This document shows, piece by piece, positions 16,583 through 28,100 of a stretch of DNA of 64,000 bases. Under the pieces are notes generated by a model. The model saw nothing but the letters and a program-made list of their open reading frames with translations. It was not told the DNA's origin and made no database searches. Origin of the DNA: Clostridia bacterium (GTDB lineage Bacteria > Bacillota > Clostridia > Acetivibrionales > DSM-2933); the NCBI GenBank assembly GCA_026418275.1, contig JAOABQ010000077.1:1-64000 (forward strand), written 5' to 3'. A program made the translations under genes and the position numbers. Each line of letters opens with the position of its first letter. Within the stretch, counting starts at the first letter, position 1.

Positions 16583-19500
16583 ATGAAACTGTACAATCTA
16601 AAGCAAATTTATGATGAAGTTATCACCAAGATTACAGGCTCAGAATCTGACTGGAAGGAATTTTTAAACTTCCATGCAAGGATATATAAATACAGCTTTG
16701 AAAGCGCAGTCCTAATATATGCACAGCGGCCTGATGCAACCCTTATTGCCGATATGGAAACCTGGAATAGGAAAGTTGGGCGCTGGGTAAACACAGGTGC
16801 CAAGAGTATAAGGATTTTTGAGACTTTTGAAAACGGTTATAGTAATCCCTATCCTAAAACAAGATACCTTTTTGATATTAAAGATACAAATGGTAATCCC
16901 AATACCACCCCAAAAACTTGGAAACTAAATGACATAACAGCTCAAATGGTTTCAGACAGGTTAAAGGACAGTAATTTAAAGCCCGAACTTCCACTTGAAA
17001 TAGTAATTGGGATTATTGCAGAAGCAAAAGTAAATGCTGTATGTGATAATCTTTTCAATGGTTTAAGGGATGATTTGAAAGGTACAAAACTTAAGGACTT
17101 ACCCTACAAAGGAGTTGAGAGTTGTTTTAAGCAGGCACTCATAAACAGCGTTATTTATCTTGTAGGTAGCCGGAGCGGCATAGACAGCAGAAGTCTTAAC
17201 CAATATAATTTAAGCATCATTCATTATTTCAAAAGCAAACAACTTGTTGCAAGGCTTGGAAGCAGCATAACAGTTATATCGCAGGAAATTCTGCGGGAAA
17301 TTGAAGGTACAATAAAGCAAATATTAAATGAACAAAGGAGTGTAAAAAACAATGAAACAAGCGTTGGAACTGAATTACATAGAGAAGGGCAAAATAATGT
17401 ACCCCGAGATCAAAGTATCGAACAACAAGGAAGCAGACGAAACACCCTTGGGCAAATACGGCCAAATAGCCCTGTGCTATCTGAAGGAGAATCATCTACA
17501 CCGATATACATACCTGCTGATGGAGGGAGAATTACTTCCGGTAATGCACAAAGTGAACGAGGAAGCCTACAATCACCTGAACAATATCATGGAACAGATG
17601 TTAAAGAGCGATCCGGTCCCCGACCCGAACAACACATACCAGAGCTACCAGCACAAAATGAATCTCATGGCAACAGCGGAGGAAATTACTCTGGCGGAGA
17701 TAGTGTACAAACCAAGATAAATAGCAATATACCGAATAATATGGAGTCGCATAACAGCGGCTCTTTTTTTTTAACTGCAAAACATTTCCTGCATAAATCC
17801 GAAGTAATAGACAATGTATTAAAGTCTGGCAGTGGAGTATCAGGAGGCAAACAGCGTATATATGACTATCTTTCAACTGCTCCTGACCATGCATCCTTTG
17901 CAAGAATACTCAAGAATGAGTATGGGATAGGTGGTATAAGCTTTCCTGTCGATTTTGGAATACATAAAGTTAATTATGACAGTAAGGGCATTCAGATTGA
18001 GTGGATCGATAATGACGGAACACATTCTCAGCTTGTTACATGGTATATGGTTGCAGCTAGGATAAGAATCCTCGCAGATGAAGGAAAATATATTGAAGGA
18101 TTACCGTTATTTAAAAGTGGGCAGCAAACTATCTTTGATATAGTTGAACCATCTGAAAATCACATAAGTTCAGAAATTCATAACCAAAATGAAATTTCTG
18201 ATGATATCTCTACTTCTCAATCCCCCTCAATTTATGAAGTTGAAGATTTGCAAGAAAATCCTGTCAAAGAAACACAAGAGGATCAAACTTCAAAACCTGT
18301 CCTCCAACACAATCGGACAAATTACCGTTATTCTTCCGATAATGGGATCGGACTTGGGGGATTAAAAACAAAATTTAAAAGCAACATAGAGGCCATTAAA
18401 ACCCTAAAGGTTATTGAAAGTGAAAATAGATTGGCAACAGCAGATGAACAAAAAATCCTTGCCCGATACATTGGTTGGGGTGGATTGCCGCAAGCTTTTG
18501 ACTCCGAAGCCTCCACATGGAAAAAAGAGTATGCTGAATTAAAAGAAATACTTACAACCGAAGAGTACGAAAGTGCAAGGGCCTCAACACCCAATGCCCA
18601 TTATACTGCACCCATTGTTATTGAGTCCATATATAAAGCTATTAACCGATTTGGATTTGAAAAAGGAAATATCCTAGAACCTTCAATGGGAACAGGACTT
18701 TTTTATTCCCTCCTGCCTGAAACCATGCAAAACTCAAAACTCTACGGTGTAGAACTGGACAGTATCTCAGGCAGGATATCGAAACAGCTTTATCAAACGG
18801 CAGATATAAGGATACAGGGTTTTGAAACAGTGGACTACCCCGATAACTTTTTTGATGTAGCAATTGGAAATGTACCCTTTGGCGACTACAAACTCCATGA
18901 TAAAAAATATGACAGATATAACCTTAACTGTCATGACTATTTTTTTATCAAAGCTCTGGACAAGGTTCGCCCTGGGGGTATCTTAGCCTTTATTACATCT
19001 AAAGGTACTCTGGACAAAGAAAATAATTCGGTCAGAAAATATCTTGCAGAAAGAGCGGACTTTATCGGTGCAATACGTCTACCCAATATCGCCTTTAAAC
19101 AGATAGCCAATACAGATGTTACAAGTGATATCATATTTCTTCAAAAGCGTGAACGTTCTGCTGTAAGCGATGCTCCATGGCTCCATCTCGGTCTTGCAGA
19201 TAAGAATGTTCCTGTAAACCAGTACTATCTTGATAATGCTCATATGATGCTGGGTAAAATGATTTTTGACCAAAGGGGCTTTGGCGACACCAGCAAATAT
19301 ACAGCATTAATTCCTAATGATGAAAACTTTGACTTGGCAGAAGCTCTAGAAAGCGCAGTATCAAACTTGAATGCCTGTATCTCTCCTACAGAGCGGGATA
19401 CCGAAAAGGAACAGGAAACCATGCCTGCCGATCTGTCTGTGAAGAATTTTACATACACTTTTGTGGAAGGAACTCTTTATTATCGTAATAACGCAGTCAT

Positions 19501-22500
19501 GATCAAGACTGATGTAAAAGGACTTACATTGGAAAGGGTAAAGGGACTTGATGAACTTAGAAAAGAAACCCGAAAAGTTATCAATGTTCAAATGGATGGG
19601 TGTACACTGGAGGAATTGAAGCCTTACCAGGAAAGACTAAATGCTGTTTATGACGAGTATGTTGGAAAATATGGGATTGTAAGCTCAAAGCAAAATGCAC
19701 TGGCTTTTAGAGATGATAGTGATTATCCCCTGTTATGTTCTTTAGAAAACCTTGATGAAGACGGAAATGCAAGAAAAGCAGACATCTTTACCAAACAGAC
19801 AATACGGCCACGCACTGAGATTAGCGAAGTGGATACTGCAATGGAAGCATTAGCTGTTTCACTTAATGAAAAAGGCCGAGTTGACCTGTTTTATATGACT
19901 TCTATCTATGACAGCACCCCTCAAAGCTTGATACAGGAACTGAAAGGGCATATTTTCCCAAATCCCCAAAAGGAAACCCAAAGCATATATGACGGTTGGG
20001 AAACCGCAGACGAATATCTTTCGGGCAATGTAAGGCAAAAACTCAAGACAGTAAAATTATATGCGGAAAAAGACCCTGAGAAATATTCCGGCAATGTAAC
20101 AGCACTTGAAAGTGTCCAACCCAAAGACCTTGATGCTTCCGAAATTGATGTAAAGCTTGGCGCTGCATGGATACAGGAATCAACCTATGAACAGTTCATT
20201 TACGAGTTATTGAAAACACCTTCTTACTATCAGAATGACAGAAATGAGAAACATCACCGGAACAACAGTATTAATGTAAATTATAATAAGTATACAGGCT
20301 CCTGGTCCATTGAGAATAAAAGTCTGGACTATAGTTCAATTGCTGCAACCCAGACCTACGGAACAAAAAGAATGGATGCCTATTCCATCGTTGAAGAAAC
20401 CCTAAATCTTAGAAGTGTGACTGTAAAAGACAGGATTGAAGACGAAAACGGAAATGAAAAATATGTACTGAATAAAAATGAAACCATTGCAGCAAGAGCC
20501 AAGCAAGACCAGATTAAAGAGGAGTTTAAAAGCTGGATTTTTAAAGATGCAGACAGACGGAAAAAACATGTAGATTTCTATAACGAGAATTTTAACAACA
20601 TTCGCCTTCGTGAATACAACGGTTCACACCTTAGCTTTCCAGGTATGAATCCCGATATAAAGCTAAAGCCCCATCAAATAAATGCAATAGCAAGAATCAT
20701 ATATGGCGGGAACACTCTTCTCGCCCACTGTGTCGGTGCAGGAAAGACCTTTGAAATGATTGCCTCCTGCATGGAGTTGAAACGGCTTGGATTTGCTTCA
20801 AAGAGTGTATTTGTTGTCCCCAATCATTTGACCGAGCAGACGGGCGCAGAATTCTTACGTTTATATCCCTCCGCTAATATTATGGTAGCTACAAAAAAGG
20901 ATTTTGAGAAACAAAACCGCAGAAGGTTTATCAGCAAAATTGCTACGGGAGATTATGATGCCGTTATCATTGGACATTCAAGCTTTGAAAAAATCCCCAT
21001 ATCCAAGGAACGTCAGGAGAAAATGTTAAAAGATCAGATTTCCGAGATCACGTATGCCATCAAGGATGCAAAAGAGCAGAGGGGCGAAAAATGGAACATC
21101 AAGCAGATGGAAAAGTTTAAGAAAAACCTTGAAGCAGAGCTTAAAAGTCTAATGGATGAAAATAGAAAAGATGATGTAATTACCTTTGAACAGCTTGGGA
21201 TTGACTGCATGTTTGTAGATGAAGCACATTATTATAAAAACTGTGCAGTATTTTCTAAGATGCGTAATGTTGCTGGTATCTCAAATACAAAAGCAAAAAA
21301 GTCAATGGACATGCTGATGAAATGCCAGTATATCAATGAAATTAATGATGGAAGGGGTGTTATATTTGCTACAGGTACTCCAATCAGCAACTCTATGACA
21401 GAAATGTTCGTCATGCAACGATATCTTCAAAATAATGAGCTTCATATCCGCAATTTACACCATTTTGATGGGTGGGCAGCTGTATTTGGCGAGGTTGTAT
21501 CATCCTTGGAGCTTTCCCCGGAGGGAAATGGCTACCGTTTCCGCTCCCGATTTGCAAAATTTAATAACCTCCCTGAATTAATGGGACTTTTTAAAAATGT
21601 GGCAGACATTCAAACGGCGGATATGCTGCAATTGCCTATACCGAAACTAAAGGATGGTAAATATACCCTTGTTGCTTCCGAACCAATTGAGTTCACCTTA
21701 GATGAAATTGCAAATTACGGAGAAAGAGCCGAGAGAATTAGAAACGGAAACGTTGATCCTTCCATTGATAATATGCTGAAAATCACTACGGAAGCACGCT
21801 TGTTGGGTACAGACCCAAGACTTATTTACCCAAATGCAGATGATGATCCAAACTCAAAACTCAATAAATGTGTAGACAATATCTATCAGCAGTATATGAA
21901 CTCCATAGATATCAAAGGAACGCAAATAGTATTTTGCGATGTAGGAACGCCCAACTCAGACGGGCGTTTTTGTGTATATGATGATGTAAAGAAAAAGCTT
22001 GTAGAAAGAGGAATACCGATTGACGAAATATGCTTTATCCACGATGCGAAAAACGAAGTGCAGCGTGAGAAAATGTTTTCCCAGCTAAGAAGTGGCGAAA
22101 AACGGATTATTATTGGTTCAACCTCAAAAATGGGGACAGGTACAAATATACAGCAGAAACTTGTTGCACTGCACCATTTAGATTGCCCATACCGCCCGGC
22201 AGACATAGAGCAGCGGGAGGGCCGTATACTCCGACAAGGGAATAAAAATGAGGTAGTTGAGATATTCAGGTATGTCACAAAGAACACCTTTGACAGCTAC
22301 CTCTGGCAAATCGTCGAGCAAAAGCAGCGGTTTATCTCTCAGGTTATGACCAGCAAATCCGTTGCCAGAAGCTGTGACGATGTAGATGAAACTGTTCTTT
22401 CCTTTGCCGAAGTCAAAGCACTTGCAACTGGTAACCCATTAATAAAGGAAAAGATGGACTTGGATAATGAAATTTCCCGCTTGCAGGTTTTAAAATCAGC

Positions 22501-23146
22501 GTACAATAATCAGCGTTATTCTCTTGAAGACAGCTTTACTTTCTATTACCCCAAACAAATTTCAAAAACGGAACAGACCCTTGAGTGCTTTATTAAGGAT
22601 CTGCAAGTTAGGAACATGAATAAAATATCAGATTTCTCAATTGTATTAAACGGCAAAATTTATACAGAGCGTGAGAAAGCAGGAAGCTTGATACAAACCA
22701 TGCTTGATGAGGCAGTCAAACAAAAACAGCTGAGTATCGGTAAGTTCAGGGGGTTTGAATTGCTATTAAAATATGAGCAGTTCGGGAGCCGATTCAGTTT
22801 AGTCCTTCATGGGAATGCAAAATACGATGTTGAGCTTGGGGACAGTCCACATGGAAACATGGTCAGGTTGGAAAATGTACTTGATGGTTTGGAAAGAAAA
22901 ATACAGAACTATGAAAGTAAGCTTGTGGAGTACAACAAAAATATGGAGGATGCCAAAATAGAGTTTGCGAAGCCATTTAAATATGCAGACGAGTTGCAGG
23001 AAAAGTTAAAAAGGCAGTTTGAGTTGAATACCTTACTTGATCTTGAAAAAAAGGAAGGATTAATAGCAGATGATACAATTGGTGAGGATAACGAACAAAA
23101 CATAGAACAAGAAGCAACCAAAGAATTTGAAGCAGTAGAAGTATAA
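16583..23146 (+). CDS. Giant ArdC-like / N6-adenine methylase / SNF2-type helicase protein (2187 aa)
   Basis: This multidomain protein resembles LtrC-like proteins of clostridial conjugative elements. Residues about 10-130 match their conserved N-terminus ([25 protein letters not shown]). A disordered linker spans about 257-385. A methylase follows with EPSMGTGLF near residue 698 and NVPFGDY (NPPY-type) near 762. An SF2 helicase has Walker A VGAGKT near 1381-1386, DEAH near 1545 and EGRILRQGN in its C-terminal lobe. It probably protects or remodels ICE DNA during transfer. The linker overlaps the nested tnpV gene. A terminator-like hairpin (AACGCCC/GGGCGTT, then TTT) also lies within the coding region at 21946-21970. 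Confidence 0.88.
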   Translation: MKLYNLKQIYDEVITKITGSESDWKEFLNFHARIYKYSFESAVLIYAQRPDATLIADMETWNRKVGRWVNTGAKSIRIFETFENGYSNPYPKTRYLFDIKDTNGNPNTTPKTWKLNDITAQMVSDRLKDSNLKPELPLEIVIGIIAEAKVNAVCDNLFNGLRDDLKGTKLKDLPYKGVESCFKQALINSVIYLVGSRSGIDSRSLNQYNLSIIHYFKSKQLVARLGSSITVISQEILREIEGTIKQILNEQRSVKNNETSVGTELHREGQNNVPRDQSIEQQGSRRNTLGQIRPNSPVLSEGESSTPIYIPADGGRITSGNAQSERGSLQSPEQYHGTDVKERSGPRPEQHIPELPAQNESHGNSGGNYSGGDSVQTKINSNIPNNMESHNSGSFFLTAKHFLHKSEVIDNVLKSGSGVSGGKQRIYDYLSTAPDHASFARILKNEYGIGGISFPVDFGIHKVNYDSKGIQIEWIDNDGTHSQLVTWYMVAARIRILADEGKYIEGLPLFKSGQQTIFDIVEPSENHISSEIHNQNEISDDISTSQSPSIYEVEDLQENPVKETQEDQTSKPVLQHNRTNYRYSSDNGIGLGGLKTKFKSNIEAIKTLKVIESENRLATADEQKILARYIGWGGLPQAFDSEASTWKKEYAELKEILTTEEYESARASTPNAHYTAPIVIESIYKAINRFGFEKGNILEPSMGTGLFYSLLPETMQNSKLYGVELDSISGRISKQLYQTADIRIQGFETVDYPDNFFDVAIGNVPFGDYKLHDKKYDRYNLNCHDYFFIKALDKVRPGGILAFITSKGTLDKENNSVRKYLAERADFIGAIRLPNIAFKQIANTDVTSDIIFLQKRERSAVSDAPWLHLGLADKNVPVNQYYLDNAHMMLGKMIFDQRGFGDTSKYTALIPNDENFDLAEALESAVSNLNACISPTERDTEKEQETMPADLSVKNFTYTFVEGTLYYRNNAVMIKTDVKGLTLERVKGLDELRKETRKVINVQMDGCTLEELKPYQERLNAVYDEYVGKYGIVSSKQNALAFRDDSDYPLLCSLENLDEDGNARKADIFTKQTIRPRTEISEVDTAMEALAVSLNEKGRVDLFYMTSIYDSTPQSLIQELKGHIFPNPQKETQSIYDGWETADEYLSGNVRQKLKTVKLYAEKDPEKYSGNVTALESVQPKDLDASEIDVKLGAAWIQESTYEQFIYELLKTPSYYQNDRNEKHHRNNSINVNYNKYTGSWSIENKSLDYSSIAATQTYGTKRMDAYSIVEETLNLRSVTVKDRIEDENGNEKYVLNKNETIAARAKQDQIKEEFKSWIFKDADRRKKHVDFYNENFNNIRLREYNGSHLSFPGMNPDIKLKPHQINAIARIIYGGNTLLAHCVGAGKTFEMIASCMELKRLGFASKSVFVVPNHLTEQTGAEFLRLYPSANIMVATKKDFEKQNRRRFISKIATGDYDAVIIGHSSFEKIPISKERQEKMLKDQISEITYAIKDAKEQRGEKWNIKQMEKFKKNLEAELKSLMDENRKDDVITFEQLGIDCMFVDEAHYYKNCAVFSKMRNVAGISNTKAKKSMDMLMKCQYINEINDGRGVIFATGTPISNSMTEMFVMQRYLQNNELHIRNLHHFDGWAAVFGEVVSSLELSPEGNGYRFRSRFAKFNNLPELMGLFKNVADIQTADMLQLPIPKLKDGKYTLVASEPIEFTLDEIANYGERAERIRNGNVDPSIDNMLKITTEARLLGTDPRLIYPNADDDPNSKLNKCVDNIYQQYMNSIDIKGTQIVFCDVGTPNSDGRFCVYDDVKKKLVERGIPIDEICFIHDAKNEVQREKMFSQLRSGEKRIIIGSTSKMGTGTNIQQKLVALHHLDCPYRPADIEQREGRILRQGNKNEVVEIFRYVTKNTFDSYLWQIVEQKQRFISQVMTSKSVARSCDDVDETVLSFAEVKALATGNPLIKEKMDLDNEISRLQVLKSAYNNQRYSLEDSFTFYYPKQISKTEQTLECFIKDLQVRNMNKISDFSIVLNGKIYTEREKAGSLIQTMLDEAVKQKQLSIGKFRGFELLLKYEQFGSRFSLVLHGNAKYDVELGDSPHGNMVRLENVLDGLERKIQNYESKLVEYNKNMEDAKIEFAKPFKYADELQEKLKRQFELNTLLDLEKKEGLIADDTIGEDNEQNIEQEATKEFEAVEV
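17352..17720 (+). CDS. TnpV-like protein nested in another frame of the giant gene
   Basis: This 122-residue protein resembles TnpV proteins of clostridial mobile elements: [20 protein letters not shown], a [19 protein letters not shown] segment and a final [15 protein letters not shown]. It lies in the +1 frame relative to the giant gene, within the part that encodes a low-complexity linker there. It has its own AAAGGAG site (17334-17340) eleven bases before the ATG and a terminator hairpin 24 bases after its stop. TnpV function is unknown. The folded-protein character and private signals argue that it is genuinely expressed. Confidence 0.8.
   Translation: MKQALELNYIEKGKIMYPEIKVSNNKEADETPLGKYGQIALCYLKENHLHRYTYLLMEGELLPVMHKVNEEAYNHLNNIMEQMLKSDPVPDPNNTYQSYQHKMNLMATAEEITLAEIVYKPR
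17744..17772 (+). terminator. Intragenic terminator after nested tnpV
   Basis: GAGTCGC (17744-17750) and GCGGCTC (17757-17763) pair with one G-U, followed by nine T. It lies inside the giant ORF but directly downstream of tnpV. Translating ribosomes on the long frame could suppress it. Confidence 0.65.
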
Positions 23147-23273
23147 AAATAGCACAATAAAATATTACGAAAATTATCACTGTAGACTAGTTATTTGAGT
23201 ATAGGAAAATATTGTGATAAAATAATCCATAGTACTAGATCTTTATCAATATGTTTTGAGGAGGTTGAGCATT

Positions 23274-24278
23274 ATGAAAACGATTTTTTGGGGAAATTAT
23301 AAAGGAGGGGTTGGAAAAACCACTAGCGTATTTCAAGTAGGGAATTATTTTGCTAAAAATAGAAAAAGAGTACTTTTAATTGATTTAGATCCTCAATGCT
23401 CACTTAGTAATATTTGTTGCAATAGTAATGGGGTCAGTAGTCTACAAAATTTTAAGGTTGATAAAACATTAAATTATATAATTGAACTTTATATGAGATT
23501 TATTAACAACTGCAAGTTATTTGATTTTTCATTGTTAACTGGAAACTTAGACCACATTGTGAAGCCATTTGTAATAAATACGTTTGAGGTTTTAAAAAAG
23601 CCAAACCTCAAAGGAAATCTTTTTTTTATACCTTCAAGTATTATTTTTGAGAATTGTCGATTAAATGAGTTAGCTCAACGCATGAGTAGTAATATTTATA
23701 ACTTATTTTTGATAAAACTCTTTGTTGATGACGTTTCTGAACACTTTGATTATATATTTTTTGATTGTCCCCCAACCAGTAATCTCTTGATTCAAAGTGT
23801 ATTTCTTGCATCTGATTATTATATCGTCCCAACCATCTGTGATGAAATAAGTACTAAGGGTGTTCCTGATTACATAACAGAGATAGAAAAAACTTATAAT
23901 AAATATTGTATGAATGAGTACATTGGGGAGGTAATGCTAGATAAGGTGTTTGGATCAAGACCAAAGTTTATTGGTGCTTTCGAAACAATTTATAAAGAAA
24001 GACGTGGTAATGCAGATAATTCTAGTGAAATTATGAGTTTGGACAGAAACATTAGCCGAATAACTAGCGTTAAATCTATAATTTCCGATGATAAGTTTTC
24101 GGAATTTAGATATAATATGAAAATAAACGGATTTGAAACTAAGAACATATTCAAATTTTATATAGGACATAAAGATAATCGATCGGGTGGAGAGAGTATT
24201 CCTGCAAACACCTCAAAAGGTGAAACTACTCCATCTTATGATGAATTATCAAAAGCCTTATTAAAGATTTTGGGGTGA
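23274..24278 (+). CDS. Second ParA-family ATPase (334 aa)
   Basis: The deviant Walker A KGGVGKTT (residues 11-18), RVLLIDLDPQCSL and FDYIFFDCPPTSN are clear. It is longer than the Soj-like ParA at 14786, with a C-terminal extension. The ATG at 23274 is preferred because GAGGAGG lies between it and the upstream TTG at 23256. It forms a two-gene unit with the next gene. This may be a second partition or stability cassette; a classical ParB partner is not next to it. Confidence 0.8.
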   Translation: MKTIFWGNYKGGVGKTTSVFQVGNYFAKNRKRVLLIDLDPQCSLSNICCNSNGVSSLQNFKVDKTLNYIIELYMRFINNCKLFDFSLLTGNLDHIVKPFVINTFEVLKKPNLKGNLFFIPSSIIFENCRLNELAQRMSSNIYNLFLIKLFVDDVSEHFDYIFFDCPPTSNLLIQSVFLASDYYIVPTICDEISTKGVPDYITEIEKTYNKYCMNEYIGEVMLDKVFGSRPKFIGAFETIYKERRGNADNSSEIMSLDRNISRITSVKSIISDDKFSEFRYNMKINGFETKNIFKFYIGHKDNRSGGESIPANTSKGETTPSYDELSKALLKILG

Positions 24279-24284
24279 TGGAAA

Positions 24285-24767
24285 TTGAATAAGAACGACT
24301 ATTTAGTAAGAAAAGATCTATACGAAATTTATACGTCTATATATAATACATTAAATTTTGATAGTGCTAAAGAAATATATAGTACAAAACTAATAAGTAA
24401 ATTTAAATATCCACCATCTGAAGTTGCAAAAGTGTTGGAAATTGCTGTCGATGCTACGATGCCAAAAAACAGTAGAAAAAAATCTAACACGGAGATTCAA
24501 ACAGAAATATCAAATATTTCCTGCTTAGATGCTTTAAGAGATTATTATTATAAAAATCTTGCCAGGCTATTCAATGCAGATATTGATGAAGATACAAGTA
24601 ATAAAATCTTGAGTTCTTTAAATGTTGGGGAATTAAAATACTTATACTCTTTAATTTCACCAATTCCAATAAAATCAGGGAAAACTAAAAAAGAAATTAT
24701 ATATATGTTTAAATATTATTTCGATGATGAAGCTCGGACAGATGCTATGACAAGAAATTTAAAATAG
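24285..24767 (+). CDS. Unrecognised protein (160 aa) paired with the second ParA
   Basis: It starts at TTG 24285, six bases after the ParA stop, behind GGGGTGATGG. The protein is helical and basic. Its C-terminus (LNVGELKYLYSLISPIPI, then SGKTKKEIIYMFKYYF) has a SAP-like helix-extended-helix look, which could bind DNA. It may be the adaptor of the ParA gene above. This is suggested by position only. Confidence 0.6.
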   Translation: MNKNDYLVRKDLYEIYTSIYNTLNFDSAKEIYSTKLISKFKYPPSEVAKVLEIAVDATMPKNSRKKSNTEIQTEISNISCLDALRDYYYKNLARLFNADIDEDTSNKILSSLNVGELKYLYSLISPIPIKSGKTKKEIIYMFKYYFDDEARTDAMTRNLK

Positions 24768-25187
24768 TACTAATCTTGCTACTTGCTAATTAAAAGCCAA
24801 TTTTTATAGTTAAAATTTAAAATAATAAGTATAATAAAATATTCATCTAAATAATAAAGAAAAGAGGCCATTCGTGCTTCTTTTTTTTATATCTTGTTAT
24901 AATGAGACGTTTGAAAGTTGTTTGTTGTTTATTCAAGATTATTAAAACTGCACAAGGTAAAAGCTATGCATTGCTTGTCTTGATAAAAGATAAAAAGAGG
25001 AGTTGTAATAGTAGATGATGCAACTGAAAAGATTTCTGAAAACAGTAATATAAGAAGAGTGATCAGTGAACTTGAAAGTATGAAGAATATATGAGTATAA
25101 AACAGGTATTAAATATTTAATTATATGAGAATAAATTATAGTAAGTTATCAGGATAGAGGCTAGAACACAGAAAGGAGGCATTTAAA
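24768..25187. other. AT-rich gap of about 420 bases
   Basis: No intact gene is visible. A short degenerate reading (VDDATEKISENSNIRRVISE, about 25012-25095) looks like the tail of a lost gene. A run of eight T near 24885 follows a weak AAGAA/TTCTT hairpin and may terminate the upstream pair. AAAGGAGGC at about 25175 is the ribosome site of the next gene. Confidence 0.45.
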
Positions 25188-26213
25188 ATGACGGAGAAGA
25201 AACAGTTTTCTGATGAACAAATCGACGCAGCCAACAGTATAAACATAATTGATTACGCTGAAAAAAAAGGCTATCCTATTAAGCAAGTTACTTCTCTTTC
25301 ATACAAAATACCTGGCTACGGCGGTCTATATATCCACTCTGACGGTCTAAAGTGGAATAGGTTTTCTGCCGATATCGGAGGCGGTACAATACAGTTCGTA
25401 ATGCATATGGAAAACAAATCTTGGGTTGAGGCTGTTAAAGAACTTCTAAACATTCCTGTAGCCAAATCCCCTCCAATAAAGAAAAAAACGAAAGAAAAAG
25501 AATGCGTAAACAAACCCTTTTCACTTCCTGAAAAAAACGACACAAATAAACATATTTTCGCCTACCTTATCGGTACAAGGAAAATTGAAAAGCAGCTTGT
25601 CTATGATCTTGTAAAGCAAGACAAAATCTATGAGAACAAGTATTACAACAGTTGTGTTTTTGTTGGATATGATAAAAAGGGTGAAGCAAAATTTGCAGCC
25701 GTAAGGAGTACAGGTTATTCAATGCATTACCGAAGGGATATATCCGGTTCAGATAAAAGCTTTCCGTTTTCAGTTGAAATAAGTGCCGGAAATCTGTGTA
25801 CAAAAAGTGCTTTTAGCAGTCATCATCTTTATGTATTTGAAAGCCCGATTGATCTTCTAAGCTATTTAAGCTTATTGAAACTGCATAAGATAAAAAACTT
25901 TACTGCCTATTGTATTTCCCTTGGCGGTGTTTGTGACCTTGCCCTGGAAAGATTCCTAAATGAACATCCTTCAATCACTGAAATAACGCTCGGCCTTGAT
26001 AATGATGAGGCCGGGCGTTTTGCTTGTGAGCAGATCAGACAGAAATATTGCAGTCAATATAAGATACGCAGGCATTTACCACAAAATAAGGATTTTAATG
26101 AGGATTTAATTAAAATGTCAGCTTTAATACAGGGAGAGAAAAAACAAGTAAGAAAGGTTCATTCCCATCTGGCAAGAAATCCGCCTGACTATGAAATGCT
26201 TCTTTCTCAATAA
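25188..26213 (+). CDS. DUF3991/TOPRIM-domain primase-like protein
   Basis: The N-terminus (residues about 10-85, NIIDYAEKKGYPIKQV then IGGGTIQFVMHME) matches the CHC2/DUF3991 region of ICE primase-like proteins. The TOPRIM part has LYVFESPIDLLSYLSLL (catalytic Glu) and ITLGLDNDEAGRFA (Asp-x-Asp). It may prime complementary-strand synthesis after transfer or help mobilisation. A 12-bp terminator-like hairpin lies inside the coding region at 25985-26022. It lies directly upstream of the candidate oriT. Confidence 0.85.
   Translation: MTEKKQFSDEQIDAANSINIIDYAEKKGYPIKQVTSLSYKIPGYGGLYIHSDGLKWNRFSADIGGGTIQFVMHMENKSWVEAVKELLNIPVAKSPPIKKKTKEKECVNKPFSLPEKNDTNKHIFAYLIGTRKIEKQLVYDLVKQDKIYENKYYNSCVFVGYDKKGEAKFAAVRSTGYSMHYRRDISGSDKSFPFSVEISAGNLCTKSAFSSHHLYVFESPIDLLSYLSLLKLHKIKNFTAYCISLGGVCDLALERFLNEHPSITEITLGLDNDEAGRFACEQIRQKYCSQYKIRRHLPQNKDFNEDLIKMSALIQGEKKQVRKVHSHLARNPPDYEMLLSQ
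25985..26022 (+). terminator. Terminator-like hairpin inside the TOPRIM gene
   Basis: AACGCTCGGCCT (25985-25996) pairs with AGGCCGGGCGTT (26008-26019) with one G-U pair, followed by TTT. It lies within the coding frame about 200 bases before the stop, so it would act only on untranslated RNA. Confidence 0.45.
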
Positions 26214-26373
26214 CCCCTCTTCCCTACACAACAAAATACGGAGCCAGAGCGAAGTATTTTCGTAAGGCAGGAACAGGCGTATTGCATACGCCGTAAAACA
26301 GCTTGAACGCAAAGCGTTCAACGGGTATTACATTACAGAAATCCATATTACAAACGTAATACAGTGAAAGTGG
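26214..26373. other. Candidate origin of transfer (oriT)
   Basis: These 160 gene-free bases hold four inverted repeats in a row: AAAATAC/GTATTTT (26233-26239/26254-26260), GGCGTAT-TGC-ATACGCC (26276-26292, perfect), TTGAACGC-AAA-GCGTTCAA (26303-26321, perfect) and GTATTAC/GTAATAC (26325-26331/26356-26362). The region lies directly upstream of the MobC-like and relaxase genes, the usual place for oriT in MOBP systems. The nick site cannot be read with confidence. Confidence 0.7.
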
Positions 26374-26829
26374 GTGATGGATATAGACAAAGACAAGAGC
26401 GTTACAGTCAGTATTCGACTTCCTCAAAAGCTTCACGAGCAATTGACCTTTAAAGCCCGGCAGGAGAATACTGATTTTTCAAAGTATTGCCGAAGGCTTT
26501 TAGAAAAAGGGATATCCGTAGAAGCATACAAAGATGATATCGACTTTATCACAAAGATAATACGCAACGAGCTTGAAGCAATTATTGAGCCATTTGGAAA
26601 CCGACAGATAAAAATGCTGATGAAAATCGGCAAGGCAGTTGGAGGAACAATGTTTACCAATATAAGACTGCTGCTTTCCCTTATCAATCCTAACAAACTT
26701 TATACCTTCAAAGAACTTCTTGAAAATTCTATGAAGCTGGGTGTTGAGTATATGAAAATGAAAGACTTTGAAGTTGACCAATACATTACTGACAGCGAAA
26801 CCCTTATTAATCAAAGTAACAAACTATAA
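26374..26829 (+). CDS. MobC-like relaxosome accessory protein
   Basis: This 151-residue protein has an N-terminal ribbon-helix-helix (KSVTVSIRLPQKLHEQLTF, then ENTDFSKYCRRLLEKGI) and a helical C-terminus, the pattern of plasmid mobilisation MobC proteins, which bind oriT and help the relaxase. It starts at GTG 26374 or the adjacent ATG 26377. It lies between the oriT candidate and the relaxase and stops nine bases before the latter. Confidence 0.8.
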   Translation: MMDIDKDKSVTVSIRLPQKLHEQLTFKARQENTDFSKYCRRLLEKGISVEAYKDDIDFITKIIRNELEAIIEPFGNRQIKMLMKIGKAVGGTMFTNIRLLLSLINPNKLYTFKELLENSMKLGVEYMKMKDFEVDQYITDSETLINQSNKL

Positions 26830-26838
26830 GGGGGCAAT

Positions 26839-28074
26839 ATGGCCTTACTTATCTACAAACAACGTGACCCTGTACCAAACAAGAAAAATACTCCTGCTTC
26901 CAACTTTCATCATATCAAATATATTGCCACTCGCCCAAGAGTTATGAAAAATGAACTATCAAATCACGGACTATTTGGAAACGCTGAAACAGGAGATATC
27001 ACGGTAATTGAAAGTCTGCATAAGATGCAAAGGCTTATTCTTCAAAAATCCCATGAGAGAAAGAACATTCACCGGGGTATTATATCTTTTACAGCAGAAA
27101 CAGCAAAAAAATTGGACTTAAACAATAAAGATGATTTTCTGAGACTGGTCAAGCAAAACATTCATATTCTTGCAGATAAAAATAACATCAAGATTCAAAA
27201 CCTTAAGTGGATTGCGGCAGCCCACAATGAAAGGGATCACCCACATGTCCATATTATGTTTTGGGATGATGCCCAGACAATGCCCCAAAGCTATGTTTCC
27301 CCAAAAATTCCGAATGAAATCAGAAAGCAGCTTATTAAGAGCATTTTTGCTGATGAACTCATTGCCTTCTATGAGGAAAAGAAGAAAGCTACAGTTAGCC
27401 TTCGTCAGATTACAAATGAAATGGTAGAGGAATTTGAAAACTTCGTTTCAACTCTTGATTCTGCTGGATATTCACAAATTAAGTATGCAGCTACCGATAA
27501 AAGTACTTTTGATTTTCACTTTAACGGAGAATTTAAGAGTAAAGAATTAACCGAATTTATAATAAAGCTGTTTGATTTTAAAGAAAAGCTCCCGAAATCA
27601 GGAAGGTTGTTATATAAATTTCTTCCTACCCGAATAAAGAATGAACTCGATAAGCTGGTTGATGAGATTATTGATTCAAACGAACAGCTTCAAGGAATGC
27701 TCAACCTTTATGTAGACTCAAAACTAAATTTAACGGAGATGTACTCCGACAATCTAAGCCTTTATGAAATAGCAGCAAAAGAATATACAACAGAGGCTAA
27801 AAAGATTATAGCCAACCGAATTTTGCTTGCTGTAAAAACAATTATTAAGAAGGAATATGAACTTAAAAATCAGGAATACACCGAGCGAATGAAGCGTGCT
27901 TACACAAAAGAGCTTATTTGCGAGGTGTTTTTCTTTTTAGGAAAGCTTGTAGAGTCAAATTACGATGCCCGGCATAATAGTAAATTCATGTTTTCTACAG
28001 AACTATCCAAACAGGCTAAAAAGGAAAAGGCAAAAGAGCTTGCAGATTCATCCGGTTATGAAATGAATAATTAA
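26839..28074 (+). CDS. MOBP-type relaxase
   Basis: This 411-residue relaxase would nick oriT and lead the strand into the recipient. The three-histidine metal motif is HNERDHPHVH (His129, His134, His136, His138), followed by IMFWD. The N-terminal KYIATRPRV and HGLFG segments match MobP3/MobL-type relaxases of Firmicutes ICEs. The nicking tyrosine is probably one of the N-terminal Tyr residues (for example in IKYIATR), but I cannot fix it. An AAGGGGG site precedes the ATG. Confidence 0.88.
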   Translation: MALLIYKQRDPVPNKKNTPASNFHHIKYIATRPRVMKNELSNHGLFGNAETGDITVIESLHKMQRLILQKSHERKNIHRGIISFTAETAKKLDLNNKDDFLRLVKQNIHILADKNNIKIQNLKWIAAAHNERDHPHVHIMFWDDAQTMPQSYVSPKIPNEIRKQLIKSIFADELIAFYEEKKKATVSLRQITNEMVEEFENFVSTLDSAGYSQIKYAATDKSTFDFHFNGEFKSKELTEFIIKLFDFKEKLPKSGRLLYKFLPTRIKNELDKLVDEIIDSNEQLQGMLNLYVDSKLNLTEMYSDNLSLYEIAAKEYTTEAKKIIANRILLAVKTIIKKEYELKNQEYTERMKRAYTKELICEVFFFLGKLVESNYDARHNSKFMFSTELSKQAKKEKAKELADSSGYEMNN

Positions 28075-28100
28075 CTCTTGAGGGAGGAAAAGATTACACA

